From positions 1 through 60,910 of the forward strand of contig CALUNH010000014.1 of NCBI GenBank assembly GCA_944321965.1: a stretch of 60,910 nucleotides of DNA, read 5' to 3'. The position numbers and the translations under genes were made by a program. Origin of the DNA: an uncultured Alistipes sp. GTDB taxonomy: Bacteria > Bacteroidota > Bacteroidia > Bacteroidales > Rikenellaceae. Positions 15,362 to 24,868 of the stretch are shown here, one piece after another (position 1 is the first letter of the stretch; every line of letters starts with the position of its first letter). The notes under the pieces were generated by a model. That model was not told the origin of the DNA. It saw only the letters and a program-made list of their open reading frames with translations, and did no database searches.

Positions 15362-17902
15362 TTAGAACTGCTGTCCGAGTACGAAGTGGAACTGGCTGCC
15401 GCTCTTGGTTGTGGAGTTTGCGGGGGGATCGAACCCGTAACCCCAGTCTATTCCGAGCATTCCGACGACGGGCAGGTAGAGTCTCACGCCGAAACCGGCC
15501 GCTCGTTTGATCTTGAATGGCGAGAACTCTTTCCAGGAGTCGAATGCGTTACCGCCTTCGAGGAATCCGAGGACGTAGATCTGCGACGAGGGCTTGAGGA
15601 TGATCGGGTAGCGGAGCTCTGCGGTGTACTTGTTGTATCCGCGGGAGTAGTAGTTGGAGGGGTCGAGGGCACCGTCTTCGTAACCGCGCATGGCGATGAT
15701 GTCGATACCGTAGATGTTGTATCCGGACATTCCGTCACCGCCGACTTCGAAGCGCTGGAAGGGCGAGACCTTGTTTTTGTTGTAGCTGCCGAGGTATCCC
15801 ATTTCGGCCTTGAGCATCAGCACGAGGTTCGAGTTGTTGAGGAATCCCTGGAACCACTGGGCCTTGAACTGCCACTTGTGGAATTCGATCCAGCGGTAGC
15901 GGTCCTGGTCGCTCATCGTCTGGTCGGCGTAGTCCTTTCCGTCCCAGAGCGAGTAGGGGAGGGTGGCCTGGACCGAAGCGCTGAACTCCGAACCGCGGCG
16001 GGGATAGATGGGCTGGTCGACGGAGTTGCGACCGAAGACGAGTTTGAGCGAGAGGAGGTTCGAGCTTCCGTTCTCGACGACGAATCCGGTCCAGTTCTTG
16101 AGGTTGTAGCGTTCGTAGCTGGCCTCGGCGTAGAAGGTGAAGTAGGGGTCGGGCCAGTTGAGCCGTTTTCCGAGACCTGCGGCGACGCCGTAGGTGCGGA
16201 AGTATTGCGTGGCGGTTTGCCAGACGTAGTAGGCGTTGTTCTGCTCGGAGATGTGGGCCGAGAAGGTGAACGAGTTGGGCTTTTTTCCGCCGAGCCAGGG
16301 GTCCGTGAAACTCAGGGCAAAGGCCTTGTAATAGGTGCCGTTGGTCTGGGCCGAGAGCGAAAGCCGCTGGTTCTGGCCCATGGGGTAGGGTCTCCAGGCC
16401 CCCTTCTTGAAGGTGTTTTTGACCGAGAGGTTGTTCAGGGTGATGCCGACGGATCCCACGAAGGTGCCGGATCCCCAGCCTCCGGCGATGTTGAACTGGT
16501 CGGAGGCCTGCTCTTCGAGGGGCCAGTTGATGTCTACGAGCTCGTTGGTGACGGGCTTGATGTCGGGCATGATGGTCTCGGGGTTGAAGTGCCCCATGGA
16601 TCCGAGGGTGCGGATGGTCTGCATCAGCAGCGAGCGGTTGTAGAGCTCTCCCGGGCGGGTGTATAGTTCGCGGCGGATGACCTCGTCGTCGACTCTCTGG
16701 TTCCCGGAGATCCCGACGTTGTTGATGGTGAACTGCTTGCCCTCGAAGACCTTGACTTCGATATCGATCGAGTCGGCTCCGATGATCGTCTCGGCGGGTT
16801 CGATCTGCGACATGAGGTATCCCTCGTTCTGGTAGAGCGACGACACGGACATTTCGTCGGGATTGGTCTCCTTGCCGATCCCGAGTCGCTTGTGCATGGA
16901 TTTCTTGTCGTAGGTGTCACCCTTCTTGACGCCGAACATGCGCTGCAGGGCGTCGGTTTCGTAGACGGAGTTTCCGACCCAGGAGACGTTCCGGATGAAG
17001 TATTTGTTTCCTTCGGAGACTTCGAGGTCGATTCCGATCCGTTTTTCATTGATCGGGTAGATCGAGTCGCGGATGATGTTTGCGTTTCGGTAACCCTTCG
17101 AGTTGTAGAAGTCGATGAGGAGTTCCTTGTCGGCCTCGTAATCGGACTCGTTGAGTTTGGCTCCCTTGAAGAAGTTGATCGACTTCTGGTGGGTTTTCTT
17201 GAAGGTTCGGCGGAGCCGTTTGTCTGCGAACTGCTGGTTTCCGATGAAGTTGATCTGGCCGATTTTCACCCGATCCTTGCGGTCGATCAGGAAGGTGACG
17301 TTGACGGCCTGGCCGGGCCGGAGCGTGTCGTTGTCGATGCGCACGTCGACTTCGGTGTTCCGGAATCCCTTTTCGGCCCAGTAGTCGCGGATGAGTTTCT
17401 TGTTCTTGTCGATGACGTAGTCGGAGAGTTCGCTGCCCCGGCGGAGTTTGAGTTTTTCGAGGAGTTCCTTCTGCTTGCCCTTTGAGATGCCCTCGAAAGC
17501 CCAGTTGTAGACGCGGGGTCTCTCCTTGAGGAAGACCTCCAGATTGAGGCTGTCGCCGTCGATTTCGGCTCCGATCTTCACGTCGGAGAAGAATCGTTGG
17601 CTCCAGAACCGGGTGATAGCGTTTGCGATGAAGTTGCTGGGCAAATAGATCGAATCGCCCTCGATCAGTCCGGCCGACGACTTGAGGACATCGGGGTTGA
17701 GGTACTTGACGCCGTGGACGTTGATTTTACGGATATAGTAAAGTTTGGGCTCTCCGGCGCTTTTGAACATGGGAGCGTTTTCGGAGATGGCGGGTTTGGG
17801 AGCCGCCGTGGTATCCTGGGGCTGAGGCTCCTGGGCGAATATATTCGAGCTGCACAGCACGAGGAGGGCAGCAGCCGAGAATATCTTACCGGAATAGTTC
17901 AT
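15362..17902 (-). CDS. bamA: outer-membrane protein assembly factor BamA
   Basis: An 846-residue Omp85 protein and the essential insertase for outer-membrane beta-barrel proteins. A signal peptide ends SSNIFAQ; five POTRA domains follow (IRKINVHGVKYLNPDVL, VKIGQINFIGNQQF, YFIRNVSWVGNSVYET and FTINNVGISGNQRVDD mark several). The C-terminal barrel carries the conserved lid-loop motif MRGYEDGALD and ends in Phe (FVLGQQF). It sits between uppS and ompH, the usual Bacteroidales order, and is a single-copy gene here apart from the more distant TamL proteins. Confidence 0.98.
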   Translation of the reverse strand: MNYSGKIFSAAALLVLCSSNIFAQEPQPQDTTAAPKPAISENAPMFKSAGEPKLYYIRKINVHGVKYLNPDVLKSSAGLIEGDSIYLPSNFIANAITRFWSQRFFSDVKIGAEIDGDSLNLEVFLKERPRVYNWAFEGISKGKQKELLEKLKLRRGSELSDYVIDKNKKLIRDYWAEKGFRNTEVDVRIDNDTLRPGQAVNVTFLIDRKDRVKIGQINFIGNQQFADKRLRRTFKKTHQKSINFFKGAKLNESDYEADKELLIDFYNSKGYRNANIIRDSIYPINEKRIGIDLEVSEGNKYFIRNVSWVGNSVYETDALQRMFGVKKGDTYDKKSMHKRLGIGKETNPDEMSVSSLYQNEGYLMSQIEPAETIIGADSIDIEVKVFEGKQFTINNVGISGNQRVDDEVIRRELYTRPGELYNRSLLMQTIRTLGSMGHFNPETIMPDIKPVTNELVDINWPLEEQASDQFNIAGGWGSGTFVGSVGITLNNLSVKNTFKKGAWRPYPMGQNQRLSLSAQTNGTYYKAFALSFTDPWLGGKKPNSFTFSAHISEQNNAYYVWQTATQYFRTYGVAAGLGKRLNWPDPYFTFYAEASYERYNLKNWTGFVVENGSSNLLSLKLVFGRNSVDQPIYPRRGSEFSASVQATLPYSLWDGKDYADQTMSDQDRYRWIEFHKWQFKAQWFQGFLNNSNLVLMLKAEMGYLGSYNKNKVSPFQRFEVGGDGMSGYNIYGIDIIAMRGYEDGALDPSNYYSRGYNKYTAELRYPIILKPSSQIYVLGFLEGGNAFDSWKEFSPFKIKRAAGFGVRLYLPVVGMLGIDWGYGFDPPANSTTKSGSQFHFVLGQQF

Positions 17903-17933
17903 CTATGATCTCTTGTCAAACAAACAAATAACT

Positions 17934-18653
17934 TCATTTACCTTTTACGAGGCCGAAACGCCGGTCCCGGTGGGCGTACTCTTCGATGGCGCGGTCGAAC
18001 TCCCTTTCGGTGAAGTCGGGCCAGAGGACCTCGGGGAACCAGAGTTCGGCGTATGAAGCCTGCCAGAGCAGGAAATTGCTCAGGCGCTGTTCTCCGCTGG
18101 TTCGGATGATCAGGTCGGGGTCGGGATAGGGAGCCGTATCGAGGTTTTCCGCGACGGTTGCCTCCTGAATCTGGTCGGGAGAGATCTGGGCGGCGGCGAC
18201 CTTTTCGGCGATTCGGCGCACGGCCCGGGTTATTTCGCTGCGCGAGGAGTAGTTGAGGGCGAGGATCAGGGTAATTGTTTTCCCTTCGGCGGTCCGTTCT
18301 TCGATTTCGGCGAGTGCTTTTTGGACCTTGTCGGAGAATCGGGCGCGTTCGCCGATCATGCGGACGCGGACACCCTGTCGGATCAGTTCGGGGGCTTCGT
18401 TGACGACGCTCTGGCAGAAGAGTTCCATCAGGGCGTCGACTTCCGCCGAGGGTCTTCCCCAGTTTTCGGTGGAGAATGCGTAGAGCGTGAGGAACTTGAC
18501 GCCGTGACGGGCTGCGGCGCGCAGGGAGGCGCGGACGGGTTCGACCCCGGCCGCATGGCCTTCGCAACGTTCCAGTCCGCGCAGTTCGGCCCAGCGGCCG
18601 TTTCCGTCCATAATGATGGCGACGTGTTGCGGTATGCGTTTCTGTTCGCTCAT
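17934..18653 (-). CDS. uppS: isoprenyl transferase (undecaprenyl diphosphate synthase)
   Basis: Makes the C55 lipid carrier for peptidoglycan and surface glycans. 239 residues with the cis-prenyltransferase signature IIMDGNGRWAE, the FSTENWGRP motif, LNYSSRSEI and the C-terminal DLIIRTSGEQRLSNFLLWQ. I start at MSEQKRIP (18653) because the longer frame to 18665 would place the ATG inside the -7 box. The bamA start lies 31 bases downstream, so the two are likely co-transcribed. Confidence 0.96.
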   Translation of the reverse strand: MSEQKRIPQHVAIIMDGNGRWAELRGLERCEGHAAGVEPVRASLRAAARHGVKFLTLYAFSTENWGRPSAEVDALMELFCQSVVNEAPELIRQGVRVRMIGERARFSDKVQKALAEIEERTAEGKTITLILALNYSSRSEITRAVRRIAEKVAAAQISPDQIQEATVAENLDTAPYPDPDLIIRTSGEQRLSNFLLWQASYAELWFPEVLWPDFTEREFDRAIEEYAHRDRRFGLVKGK

Positions 18654-18662
18654 AGTAGGGCA

Positions 18663-18670
18663 CAAATATA
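18663..18670 (-). promoter_or_regulatory. uppS -7 box (TATATTTG)
   Basis: An exact TAnnTTTG on the minus strand, with a weak TTG-like -33 in the region of the CTGTTAACAG palindrome (18681-18690). Transcription would start about 7 bases on, giving a very short uppS leader and setting the start codon at 18653. Confidence 0.6.
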
Positions 18671-18748
18671 GGGAAAAAATCTGTTAACAGCAGGAAAAAT
18701 CGGATAAATGATTTGCCATACTTTCCGCAGCGGCGCCCGGAGGGGTGC

Positions 18749-19627
18749 TCAGCCGCGGATGTCTATTCCCCACATCATCTTATTGCGTAACGTGTCGTAA
18801 AATGATATATTGTGCGGGACGGCGAGAAAAATCGGTTGTTCGGCTCTTCGGATGGAGAATGTGGCGCCGTGGGGAATGGGGTAGTTCCGGTTGTCGAGGG
18901 TGACGAAGGCGTCGGAGCGGCGGGCCTGGACGTGGAAGGTGATGACGCTGGTGTCGGGGATGACCAGGGGCCGCATAGTGAGGTTGTGCGAGGCGAGCGG
19001 CGCGATGACGAGGCACCGGCAGGCGGGTGCGACGACGGGGCCTCCGGCGCTGAGCGAGTAGGCTGTCGAGCCGGTCGGGGTGGATACGATGACTCCGTCG
19101 CCGTGATAGGTTCCGACCATCTGCCCGTCGACCCAGGTTTCGACGACGATCATGCCGGCTCCGTGGCGCTGGACGGTGAATTCGTTGAGTGCCAGATACG
19201 AATCTGGCTGCTGGGGGAATACGCCCTCGACATGGAGCAGCGAGCGGGCTTCGGTTTGTATTTTTCCTTCGGCGATCTGCTGGAAGAGGAGTCCGATATC
19301 GCTGTTGGGGGCGCTGGTGAGGAATCCGAGGTGTCCGGCGTTGATCCCCATGACGGGGATGGGGGCCCCGTGGAGCCGGTGTACGCCTTCGAGCAGGGTT
19401 CCGTCGCCGCCGTAGCAGATCATGAGCGAGTCGGCAGGCTGCTCGCCGACCTGTGGCCCGTAAATTTGTCGGGGCGGGAGATTGCATCCGGTAGCGTGTC
19501 GGAGAATGGGTGCAAACTCCACATTTACGGCGAAATCGAATCCGAGGCGTTCGATGGCTCGGAGCATTTCGCGGAGCACTTCGGGTTTGTGGGCGACCCG
19601 GGGTCGGGAAAAAAGTATGATTTTCAT
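18749..19627 (-). CDS. nadK: NAD kinase
   Basis: Phosphorylates NAD to NADP in the cytoplasm. 292 residues with the catalytic GGDGT motif (MICYGGDGTLLE), the NAG-H-LGFL segment, the NE-T NAD motif (ALNEFTV), and the Gly-rich SPTGSTAYS-type motif VSTPTGSTAYSLSAGGP. The length is normal. It is upstream of uppS but has its own promoter at 19736-19768, and uppS has another, so they may be transcribed separately. Divergent from pdxJ. Confidence 0.97.
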   Translation of the reverse strand: MKIILFSRPRVAHKPEVLREMLRAIERLGFDFAVNVEFAPILRHATGCNLPPRQIYGPQVGEQPADSLMICYGGDGTLLEGVHRLHGAPIPVMGINAGHLGFLTSAPNSDIGLLFQQIAEGKIQTEARSLLHVEGVFPQQPDSYLALNEFTVQRHGAGMIVVETWVDGQMVGTYHGDGVIVSTPTGSTAYSLSAGGPVVAPACRCLVIAPLASHNLTMRPLVIPDTSVITFHVQARRSDAFVTLDNRNYPIPHGATFSIRRAEQPIFLAVPHNISFYDTLRNKMMWGIDIRG

Positions 19628-19735
19628 CGGCGGAGTTTCGAAAAAATCCGTAACTTTACCACGCCGGAGACGCTCCGGGCCCGTCCGGGGATTGCTTCAG
19701 ACGGTTTTCGAGGCGCAGCGACCGGCATATCGATA

Positions 19736-19768
19736 CAAAGATAGGAAAAGTCGGGAGCAAAATCCAAA
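19736..19768 (-). promoter_or_regulatory. nadK promoter
   Basis: TATCTTTG on the minus strand (19736-19743) with TTTG at 19765-19768, spacing 21 bases. It predicts a leader of about 100 bases before nadK. Confidence 0.65.
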
Positions 19769-19866
19769 CTTGTCGTGGATTTTTGTCGGAAAGCCCTTCC
19801 GGGGTCCGGGACATGGTTTGAGGGAGGGCCTCGCAGCCGGGTCGCTGTATGGATGCGCTCCGGGAC

Positions 19867-19875
19867 AAGGAGGAG
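19867..19875 (+). promoter_or_regulatory. strong Shine-Dalgarno site of pdxJ
   Basis: AAGGAGGAG six bases before the ATG at 19882. It decides the start against the upstream ATG at 19849. Confidence 0.7.
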
Positions 19876-19881
19876 AAGACT

Positions 19882-20598
19882 ATGACGAAACTGAGTGTAA
19901 ACATCAATAAAATTGCCGTGATCCGGAACTCGCGGGGCGGGAATCTTCCCGACGTGGTGCTGGCGGCCACGCGCATCGAAGGGTTCGGGGCCGACGGGAT
20001 TACGGTGCATCCGCGCCCGGACGGGCGCCATATCCGCTACGACGACGTGCGCAATCTGAAACGGGTGCTCACGACGGAACTCAACATCGAGGGCAACCCC
20101 ATTCCGAGTTTCATCGACCTGGTGCTGGAGGTTGTTCCGGCGCAGGTGACCCTCGTTCCCGACGCCCACGACGCCATCACCTCGAATGCCGGTTGGGACA
20201 CCCTCGCCAACCGGGAGTTCCTGACCGGCGTGACGCGGCGTTTCCACGAGAAGGGTATCCGGGTCTCGGTTTTCGTGGACCCCGTGGCCGAGATGGTCGC
20301 CGGGGCGAAGGCGTGCGGCGCCGACCGGGTGGAGCTCTACACCGAAGCCTATGCGCGCGAATATCCCGACGGCCCCGAGCAGGCCGTCGCCCCTTACGTG
20401 GCCGCGGCCGAAGAGGCGCGCCGGCAGGGGTTGGGGCTGAACGCCGGGCATGACCTCTCGCTGGAGAACCTGCGCTATTTCGTCAGCCGCATTCCCTGGA
20501 CCGACGAGGTCTCGATCGGCCATGCGCTGATCTGCGACGCGCTCTACTACGGACTCGAAAACACCGTGCAGCTTTACCGACGCGAACTTAAATTATGA
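19882..20598 (+). CDS. pdxJ: pyridoxine 5'-phosphate synthase
   Basis: Condenses 1-deoxyxylulose 5-phosphate with 3-amino-1-hydroxyacetone phosphate to pyridoxine 5'-phosphate. 238 residues starting MTKLSVNINKIAVIRNSRGG, with the conserved TVHPRPDGRHI, LVPD and GLNAGHDLSLENL segments. The open frame reaches 19849, but the ATG at 19882 has the best Shine-Dalgarno of the window (AAGGAGGAG, 19867-19875). The stop overlaps the start of the GDSL gene as ATGA, indicating coupling. Confidence 0.97.
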   Translation: MTKLSVNINKIAVIRNSRGGNLPDVVLAATRIEGFGADGITVHPRPDGRHIRYDDVRNLKRVLTTELNIEGNPIPSFIDLVLEVVPAQVTLVPDAHDAITSNAGWDTLANREFLTGVTRRFHEKGIRVSVFVDPVAEMVAGAKACGADRVELYTEAYAREYPDGPEQAVAPYVAAAEEARRQGLGLNAGHDLSLENLRYFVSRIPWTDEVSIGHALICDALYYGLENTVQLYRRELKL

Positions 20599-21251
20599 TG
20601 ACCATGAAACGTATTCTGATCCTTTTCACGGCCCTCCTCGTTGCGGGTTCGGTGTTCGCCCAGAGCGAATACAACCTCCGCAAGCGGACGTTGTTCGAAG
20701 TGCTCCCGGTGCTTTCGAGCGACATCGTCTTTCTGGGCAATTCGATCACCGACGGCTGCGAGTGGGCCGAGCTGTTCAACAACCGCCACATCAAGAACCG
20801 CGGCATCAGCGGCGACCGTTCGGGGTGGCTGCTCGAACGTCTCGATCCGATCATCGAGGGACATCCCAAAAAACTGTTCCTGATGATCGGCATCAACGAC
20901 CTGATCTCCGGCGCCTCGCCCGACGAGGTGCTGGCCAACATCGGGCGGCTGATCGACCGTTTTCAGGCTGAATCGCGCTGGACCAAGATTTATGTCCAGA
21001 GCATCCTGCCCGTCAACGGCGTGGACCTCCCGGGCTACGAGCGCCGCAAAGCCTATGCCCCGCTCATCGTGCCGACGAACAAGCGGCTCGAAGCGCTGTG
21101 CGACGAGAAGGGCGTCACCTACCTCAATGTCTGGGGAGCCCTGGCCGACGAAAACGGCAATTTGGACAAACGTTACACGCTCGACGGACTGCATCTCAAA
21201 GGCGAAGGTTATCTGGTGTGGCGCGATGTCATCAAACCTCACGTGAAATAG
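20595..21251 (+). CDS. secreted GDSL/SGNH-type hydrolase
   Basis: 218 residues with a signal peptide (LILFTALLVAGSVFAQ), then the SGNH blocks: GNSITDG (nucleophile Ser), NRGISGD (Gly block), GINDLISG (Asn block) and a C-terminal DGLHL (Asp and His). This order fits the acetylhydrolase/esterase branch that acts on glycans or phospholipids in the periplasm. The start overlaps the pdxJ stop by 4 bases; the third Met (20604) is an alternative start and leaves the signal peptide unchanged. The substrate is not known. Confidence 0.92.
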   Translation: MMTMKRILILFTALLVAGSVFAQSEYNLRKRTLFEVLPVLSSDIVFLGNSITDGCEWAELFNNRHIKNRGISGDRSGWLLERLDPIIEGHPKKLFLMIGINDLISGASPDEVLANIGRLIDRFQAESRWTKIYVQSILPVNGVDLPGYERRKAYAPLIVPTNKRLEALCDEKGVTYLNVWGALADENGNLDKRYTLDGLHLKGEGYLVWRDVIKPHVK

Positions 21252-21255
21252 CTGC

Positions 21256-22656
21256 GTGGAGTTGACGAACCCGATATTCCGCCGGATTTCGCGCCTCGCC
21301 GACGAGCAGGGCGTGAGGGCTTTCGTCGTCGGAGGGTACGTGCGCGATCACTACCTGCGCCGACCGTCGACCGACATCGACGTGGTGGTCGTGGGCAGCG
21401 GCATCGCGCTGGCCGAGGCGCTGGGGCGCGAACTGAAAGCCAAGGTTTCGGTCTTCAAGACCTTCGGCACGGCGATGGTCCGGGCCGGGGGGATCGAGGT
21501 GGAGTTCGTCGGGGCGCGGAAGGAGTCCTACACGCGCGATTCGCGCAAGCCGGAGGTCTCGCCCGGGACGCTGGAGGATGACCAGCGGCGGCGGGACTTT
21601 ACGATCAACGCGATGGCGTGGTCGCTCAACGGGGCGACGTTCGGCGAACTGGTCGATCCGTTCGACGGGATGTCGGACCTGGAGGATTGCATCATCCGCA
21701 CGCCGTGCGACCCGGACGTGACCTTTTCGGACGATCCGCTGCGGATGATGCGGGCGGTGCGGTTCGCCGCGCAGCTGGGCTTCACGATCGAGGAGGAGAC
21801 CTTCGACGCCATCTGCCGGAATGCCGAACGGATCCGGATCGTTTCGCGGGAACGGATCGCCGTGGAGCTGAACAAGATCGTGCTGTCGCCGGTTCCGTCG
21901 ATGGGTTTCGAACTGCTGGAGATGACCGGGCTTTTGAAGCTGATTTTCCCGGAGCTGCAGGCCCTGAAGGGTGTCGAACGGCGGGGCAAACACGCCCACA
22001 AGGACAATTTCTACCATACGCTGAAGGTATTGGACAACGTTTCGCGGCGTTCGGACGACCTGTGGCTGCGCTGGGCGGCGATCCTGCACGACATCGGCAA
22101 GCCGCAGACGAAGGCCTACGATCCGCGGGTGGGGTGGACCTTCCACGGCCACGAGGTGGTGGGTTCGAAGATGGTCCCGGGGATCTTCCGCCAGCTGAAA
22201 CTCCCGCTGAACGAACACATGAAGTTCGTGCAGAAACTGGTTTTCCTGCACCTGCGTCCGATCATTCTTTCGGAGGATCTGGTGACCGATTCGGCGGTTC
22301 GGCGGCTGCTGTTCGAGGCGGGCGACGACGTGGAGGCGCTGATGACGCTGTGCGAGGCGGACATTACGTCGGGGATCGACGCGAAGGTGAAGCGCTACCT
22401 GGCGAATTTCGAACTGGTTCGGCGCAAGATGAAGGACCTGGAGGAGCGCGACCGGATCCGGAACTTCCAGCCTCCGATCACGGGCGAGATCATCATGGAG
22501 ACCTACGGCATCGGCCCCTGCCGGGTGATCGGGGAGATCAAGGAGGTGATCAAGAATGCGATCCTCGACGGGGAGATCCCGAACGAATACGGGGCGGCCC
22601 ATGCGCTGATGGAGCGTCTGGCGGCCGAGCGGGGTCTTGTGAAGGCGGCGCAGTGA
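21256..22656 (+). CDS. CCA tRNA nucleotidyltransferase / poly(A) polymerase family protein with HD domain
   Basis: 466 residues starting at GTG, 4 bases after the previous stop. The N-terminal nucleotidyltransferase head has VVGGYVRD and the metal-binding DIDVVVVG, then the RRDFTINAMAW and DPLRMMRAVRF motifs that bind nucleotide and tRNA. A central HD phosphohydrolase domain reads ILHDIGKP. This head-plus-HD form repairs or adds the 3' CCA end in many Bacteroidota, where it is usually the only such enzyme. Whether it adds all three bases is not decidable by eye. Confidence 0.94.
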   Translation: MELTNPIFRRISRLADEQGVRAFVVGGYVRDHYLRRPSTDIDVVVVGSGIALAEALGRELKAKVSVFKTFGTAMVRAGGIEVEFVGARKESYTRDSRKPEVSPGTLEDDQRRRDFTINAMAWSLNGATFGELVDPFDGMSDLEDCIIRTPCDPDVTFSDDPLRMMRAVRFAAQLGFTIEEETFDAICRNAERIRIVSRERIAVELNKIVLSPVPSMGFELLEMTGLLKLIFPELQALKGVERRGKHAHKDNFYHTLKVLDNVSRRSDDLWLRWAAILHDIGKPQTKAYDPRVGWTFHGHEVVGSKMVPGIFRQLKLPLNEHMKFVQKLVFLHLRPIILSEDLVTDSAVRRLLFEAGDDVEALMTLCEADITSGIDAKVKRYLANFELVRRKMKDLEERDRIRNFQPPITGEIIMETYGIGPCRVIGEIKEVIKNAILDGEIPNEYGAAHALMERLAAERGLVKAAQ

Positions 22657-22691
22657 CCTGATTCGGGTGGCAGTCGTCGAATGACAAATAC

Positions 22692-22729
22692 AAAGAGGGT
22701 GGAATGCGGAGATGCTTCCACCCTCTTTT
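22692..22729. terminator. bidirectional terminator between convergent genes
   Basis: A perfect 13-base stem AAAGAGGGTGGAA / TTCCACCCTCTTT with an 11-base loop, A-rich on the left and T-rich on the right. It separates the nucleotidyltransferase gene (plus) from the outer-membrane protein gene (minus). Confidence 0.88.
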
Positions 22730-22758
22730 CGTCATGTGATCCGATTGCCGGAGTCTGT

Positions 22759-23559
22759 TCAGAACAGGAATCCCAATCCTCCGTAAAGGCTGAAATACCA
22801 GCGTCCGGGGTCGGAGCGTTGGTCGGAGAACGAGGTGTAGGTGCGGAAATTGTCGGTCACATAGTAGTGAATACCCGGCGAGACGGAGAGCGTGAAACGC
22901 CAGATGCGGTAGGTGAGCCGCATCTCCGCGTCGATGGAGAGGGTGAAGGGGTGGTGTCGGAGTATTCCCTCCTCATACCACTTCCCGTTGTTGACCGACG
23001 GGGTGCGCGCGGAGTGGACGTCCTCCTTCCCGAAGATCCAGCCGGGGGTCACGCCGCCGCTGAACTCGATGCGCTGCGGCAGCAGGATGAAGAGTAGCCC
23101 CGGGAGCGGGTTGCCGCGGTTCTCGATGGTTGAGGCTGCGGCGTCGGGCCAGTTCTCGCTCCAGCGTTCGCGGCCCCGCAGCGGCGAGCGCCAGGCGAAC
23201 TGGATCGGAATCCCGAAAGATCGTTCGATCCCCCGCAACTGGGGAATGTAGAGAATCCCGACGCGGAATCCGAGGTCGTTGAACCCGAACGATGTGTAAT
23301 CGAGACGGTAACTCTCCTGAGCCCCTCCGTCCTCTCCCTGCACGGCGGTATACATGCCGATGGAGAGGATGGTTTCCTGACGGCTTTGCCACGGGTCGAA
23401 TCTCTTCCGGGCGGAGTGTTGCGTTGTTGCGATGGGATCGGTTGGCAGATAACGGGTGTCGATCAGGTATTCGGGGTCGGGATCGGTGACCGTTTGGATC
23501 GGCAGGGCCGATACGGGGAGCACTCCCGCCAGGGCAAACAAGCAGATGATGCGATACAT
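22759..23559 (-). CDS. predicted outer-membrane beta-barrel protein, unknown function
   Basis: 266 residues from the ATG at 23559: signal peptide (IICLFALAGVLPVSA), then alternating hydrophobic/aromatic strands such as FRVGILYIPQL, FTLSIDAEMRLTYRI and WYFSLYGGLGFLF, ending in Phe. This is the pattern of a small outer-membrane barrel. I do not recognise a family. The start is set by the promoter at 23590-23620, about 30 bases upstream; the frame is open to 23646 but that part would lie upstream of the transcription start. Confidence 0.8.
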   Translation of the reverse strand: MYRIICLFALAGVLPVSALPIQTVTDPDPEYLIDTRYLPTDPIATTQHSARKRFDPWQSRQETILSIGMYTAVQGEDGGAQESYRLDYTSFGFNDLGFRVGILYIPQLRGIERSFGIPIQFAWRSPLRGRERWSENWPDAAASTIENRGNPLPGLLFILLPQRIEFSGGVTPGWIFGKEDVHSARTPSVNNGKWYEEGILRHHPFTLSIDAEMRLTYRIWRFTLSVSPGIHYYVTDNFRTYTSFSDQRSDPGRWYFSLYGGLGFLF

Positions 23560-23589
23560 GTCGTTCAGAGTCTGTTTCAGGTTGCCGGG

Positions 23590-23620
23590 CAAAGATAGTA
23601 TTTTTCGGAGAACTGCCAAA
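23590..23620 (-). promoter_or_regulatory. consensus promoter of the outer-membrane protein gene
   Basis: TTTG (23617-23620) and TATCTTTG (23590-23597) on the minus strand with the canonical 19-base spacer, one of the clearest Bacteroidota-type promoters in the window. Confidence 0.75.
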
Positions 23621-23787
23621 TCCGGGCATCGCCTTCCGAAAAACATGGGCGCTTCGACTTCCTGCGGACAGCCGACCCGCCTTTCCCTCCATATTTCTTC
23701 CTCTTTTCTCTTCCTCCCCTCTTCTTGGGACCGCTTTTTTCCCGGTCCGCTTCTTTCGGTCTTCGGATTCCGCCTGTTGCGGAATCT

Positions 23788-24744
23788 CTAAGCCTTCTCT
23801 ACGTCGCTTTTCCCCTGTCGGGCCTTTTCGGCCTCCAGCTGGGCGCGGGACTTCGACTTGGTGACGAGCCATACGCCGACGAAGACGCAGAGGGCGGCGA
23901 ATCCCTTCGTGGGGCCGAAGGTGTCGAGCCCGATGGCGACGGTGAAGAGCACGGCGACGATGGGCTGGACGTAGTTGTACATTGAGACGACGGTCGGACG
24001 CAGATAGCGCTGCCCGATGGGGACCAGCAGGTAGGAGATGAATGTCGAACAGATGACCACATAGAGGATCCCGCCCCAGGTGCGGGACGAGAGGGCGGCG
24101 TAGTCGACCTCGACGAGCGGTCGGTAGTAGATTGCGACGGCGACGATGGCCGCGAAGAGGAACATCCACTTCATGACCGTCACGGGCGAATAGCGGACGA
24201 TGACGTCGCGGAAAGCCGTGAGGTAGGTGGCGTAGCTGATGGCGCTGATGATGCAGAGGACGTCTCCCTTGACGCTGGAGGTATGCCCCGTGCCGTGCTG
24301 GCTGACGAGGATGAGGATCACGGCTCCGGCGCAGCCGAGGAATACGCCTCCGGCCTTGAGCCAGGTGATGGGTTCGCGCAGGAAGAGCGTGGCGAGGACC
24401 ATCGTGAGCACGGGGACGATCGTGGCGATGATCGAGGTGTCGATGGGCGAGGTGAGCGACAGCCCCCAGAGGAAGAGCATCTGGTTGAGCTGGATGCCGA
24501 AGAGCGAGGCGAAGAAGAGCAGCACGATGTCGCGGCGTGTGACCCGTTCGCGGGGCAGGAAGAGCGAGGCTCCCCAGAAGAGCAGGGAGGCGCCGACCAT
24601 GCGGTAGACGCTCATGGCGAAGGGGCTTACGCCGCCGGGGTTGGTTGCGGAGATGAGGACGCTCTTGCCGATCGGGGCGTTGAGCCCCCAGATGATGTTG
24701 GCGACCCAGAGGGCCGCATGACCTTTGAGTTTTCCTTTGTCCAT
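23788..24744 (-). CDS. EamA/DMT-family transporter (copy 1)
   Basis: 318 residues with ten predicted membrane helices in two EamA repeats; each repeat starts with a helix like ALWVANIIWGLNAPIGKS and contains the pattern SPIDTSIIATIVPV. The C-terminus is a charged cytoplasmic tail (KSKSRAQLEAEKARQ). Drug/metabolite exporters of this family move metabolites or amino acids, and specificity cannot be read from sequence. It is divergent from a second EamA transporter at 24869. A GATTCCGC / GCGGAATC hairpin (23766-23786) follows the stop, without a U-tract. Confidence 0.92.
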   Translation of the reverse strand: MDKGKLKGHAALWVANIIWGLNAPIGKSVLISATNPGGVSPFAMSVYRMVGASLLFWGASLFLPRERVTRRDIVLLFFASLFGIQLNQMLFLWGLSLTSPIDTSIIATIVPVLTMVLATLFLREPITWLKAGGVFLGCAGAVILILVSQHGTGHTSSVKGDVLCIISAISYATYLTAFRDVIVRYSPVTVMKWMFLFAAIVAVAIYYRPLVEVDYAALSSRTWGGILYVVICSTFISYLLVPIGQRYLRPTVVSMYNYVQPIVAVLFTVAIGLDTFGPTKGFAALCVFVGVWLVTKSKSRAQLEAEKARQGKSDVEKA

Positions 24745-24821
24745 GTTCGGGAACGCTTTGAAGGGTCGTCCGTTTGCCTCGGTTCCGACCGTGACGGCGG
24801 AACGGGGCGTTGCAGACGCGG

Positions 24822-24829
24822 CAAAGTTA
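24822..24829 (-). promoter_or_regulatory. -7 box (TAACTTTG) of the minus-strand EamA gene
   Basis: An exact TAnnTTTG on the minus strand, 78 bases before the start. The -33 region is weak. Confidence 0.5.
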
Positions 24830-24868
24830 GGGAAAAAATCGGTGCGATAATTGCCGGACGGTGCATTT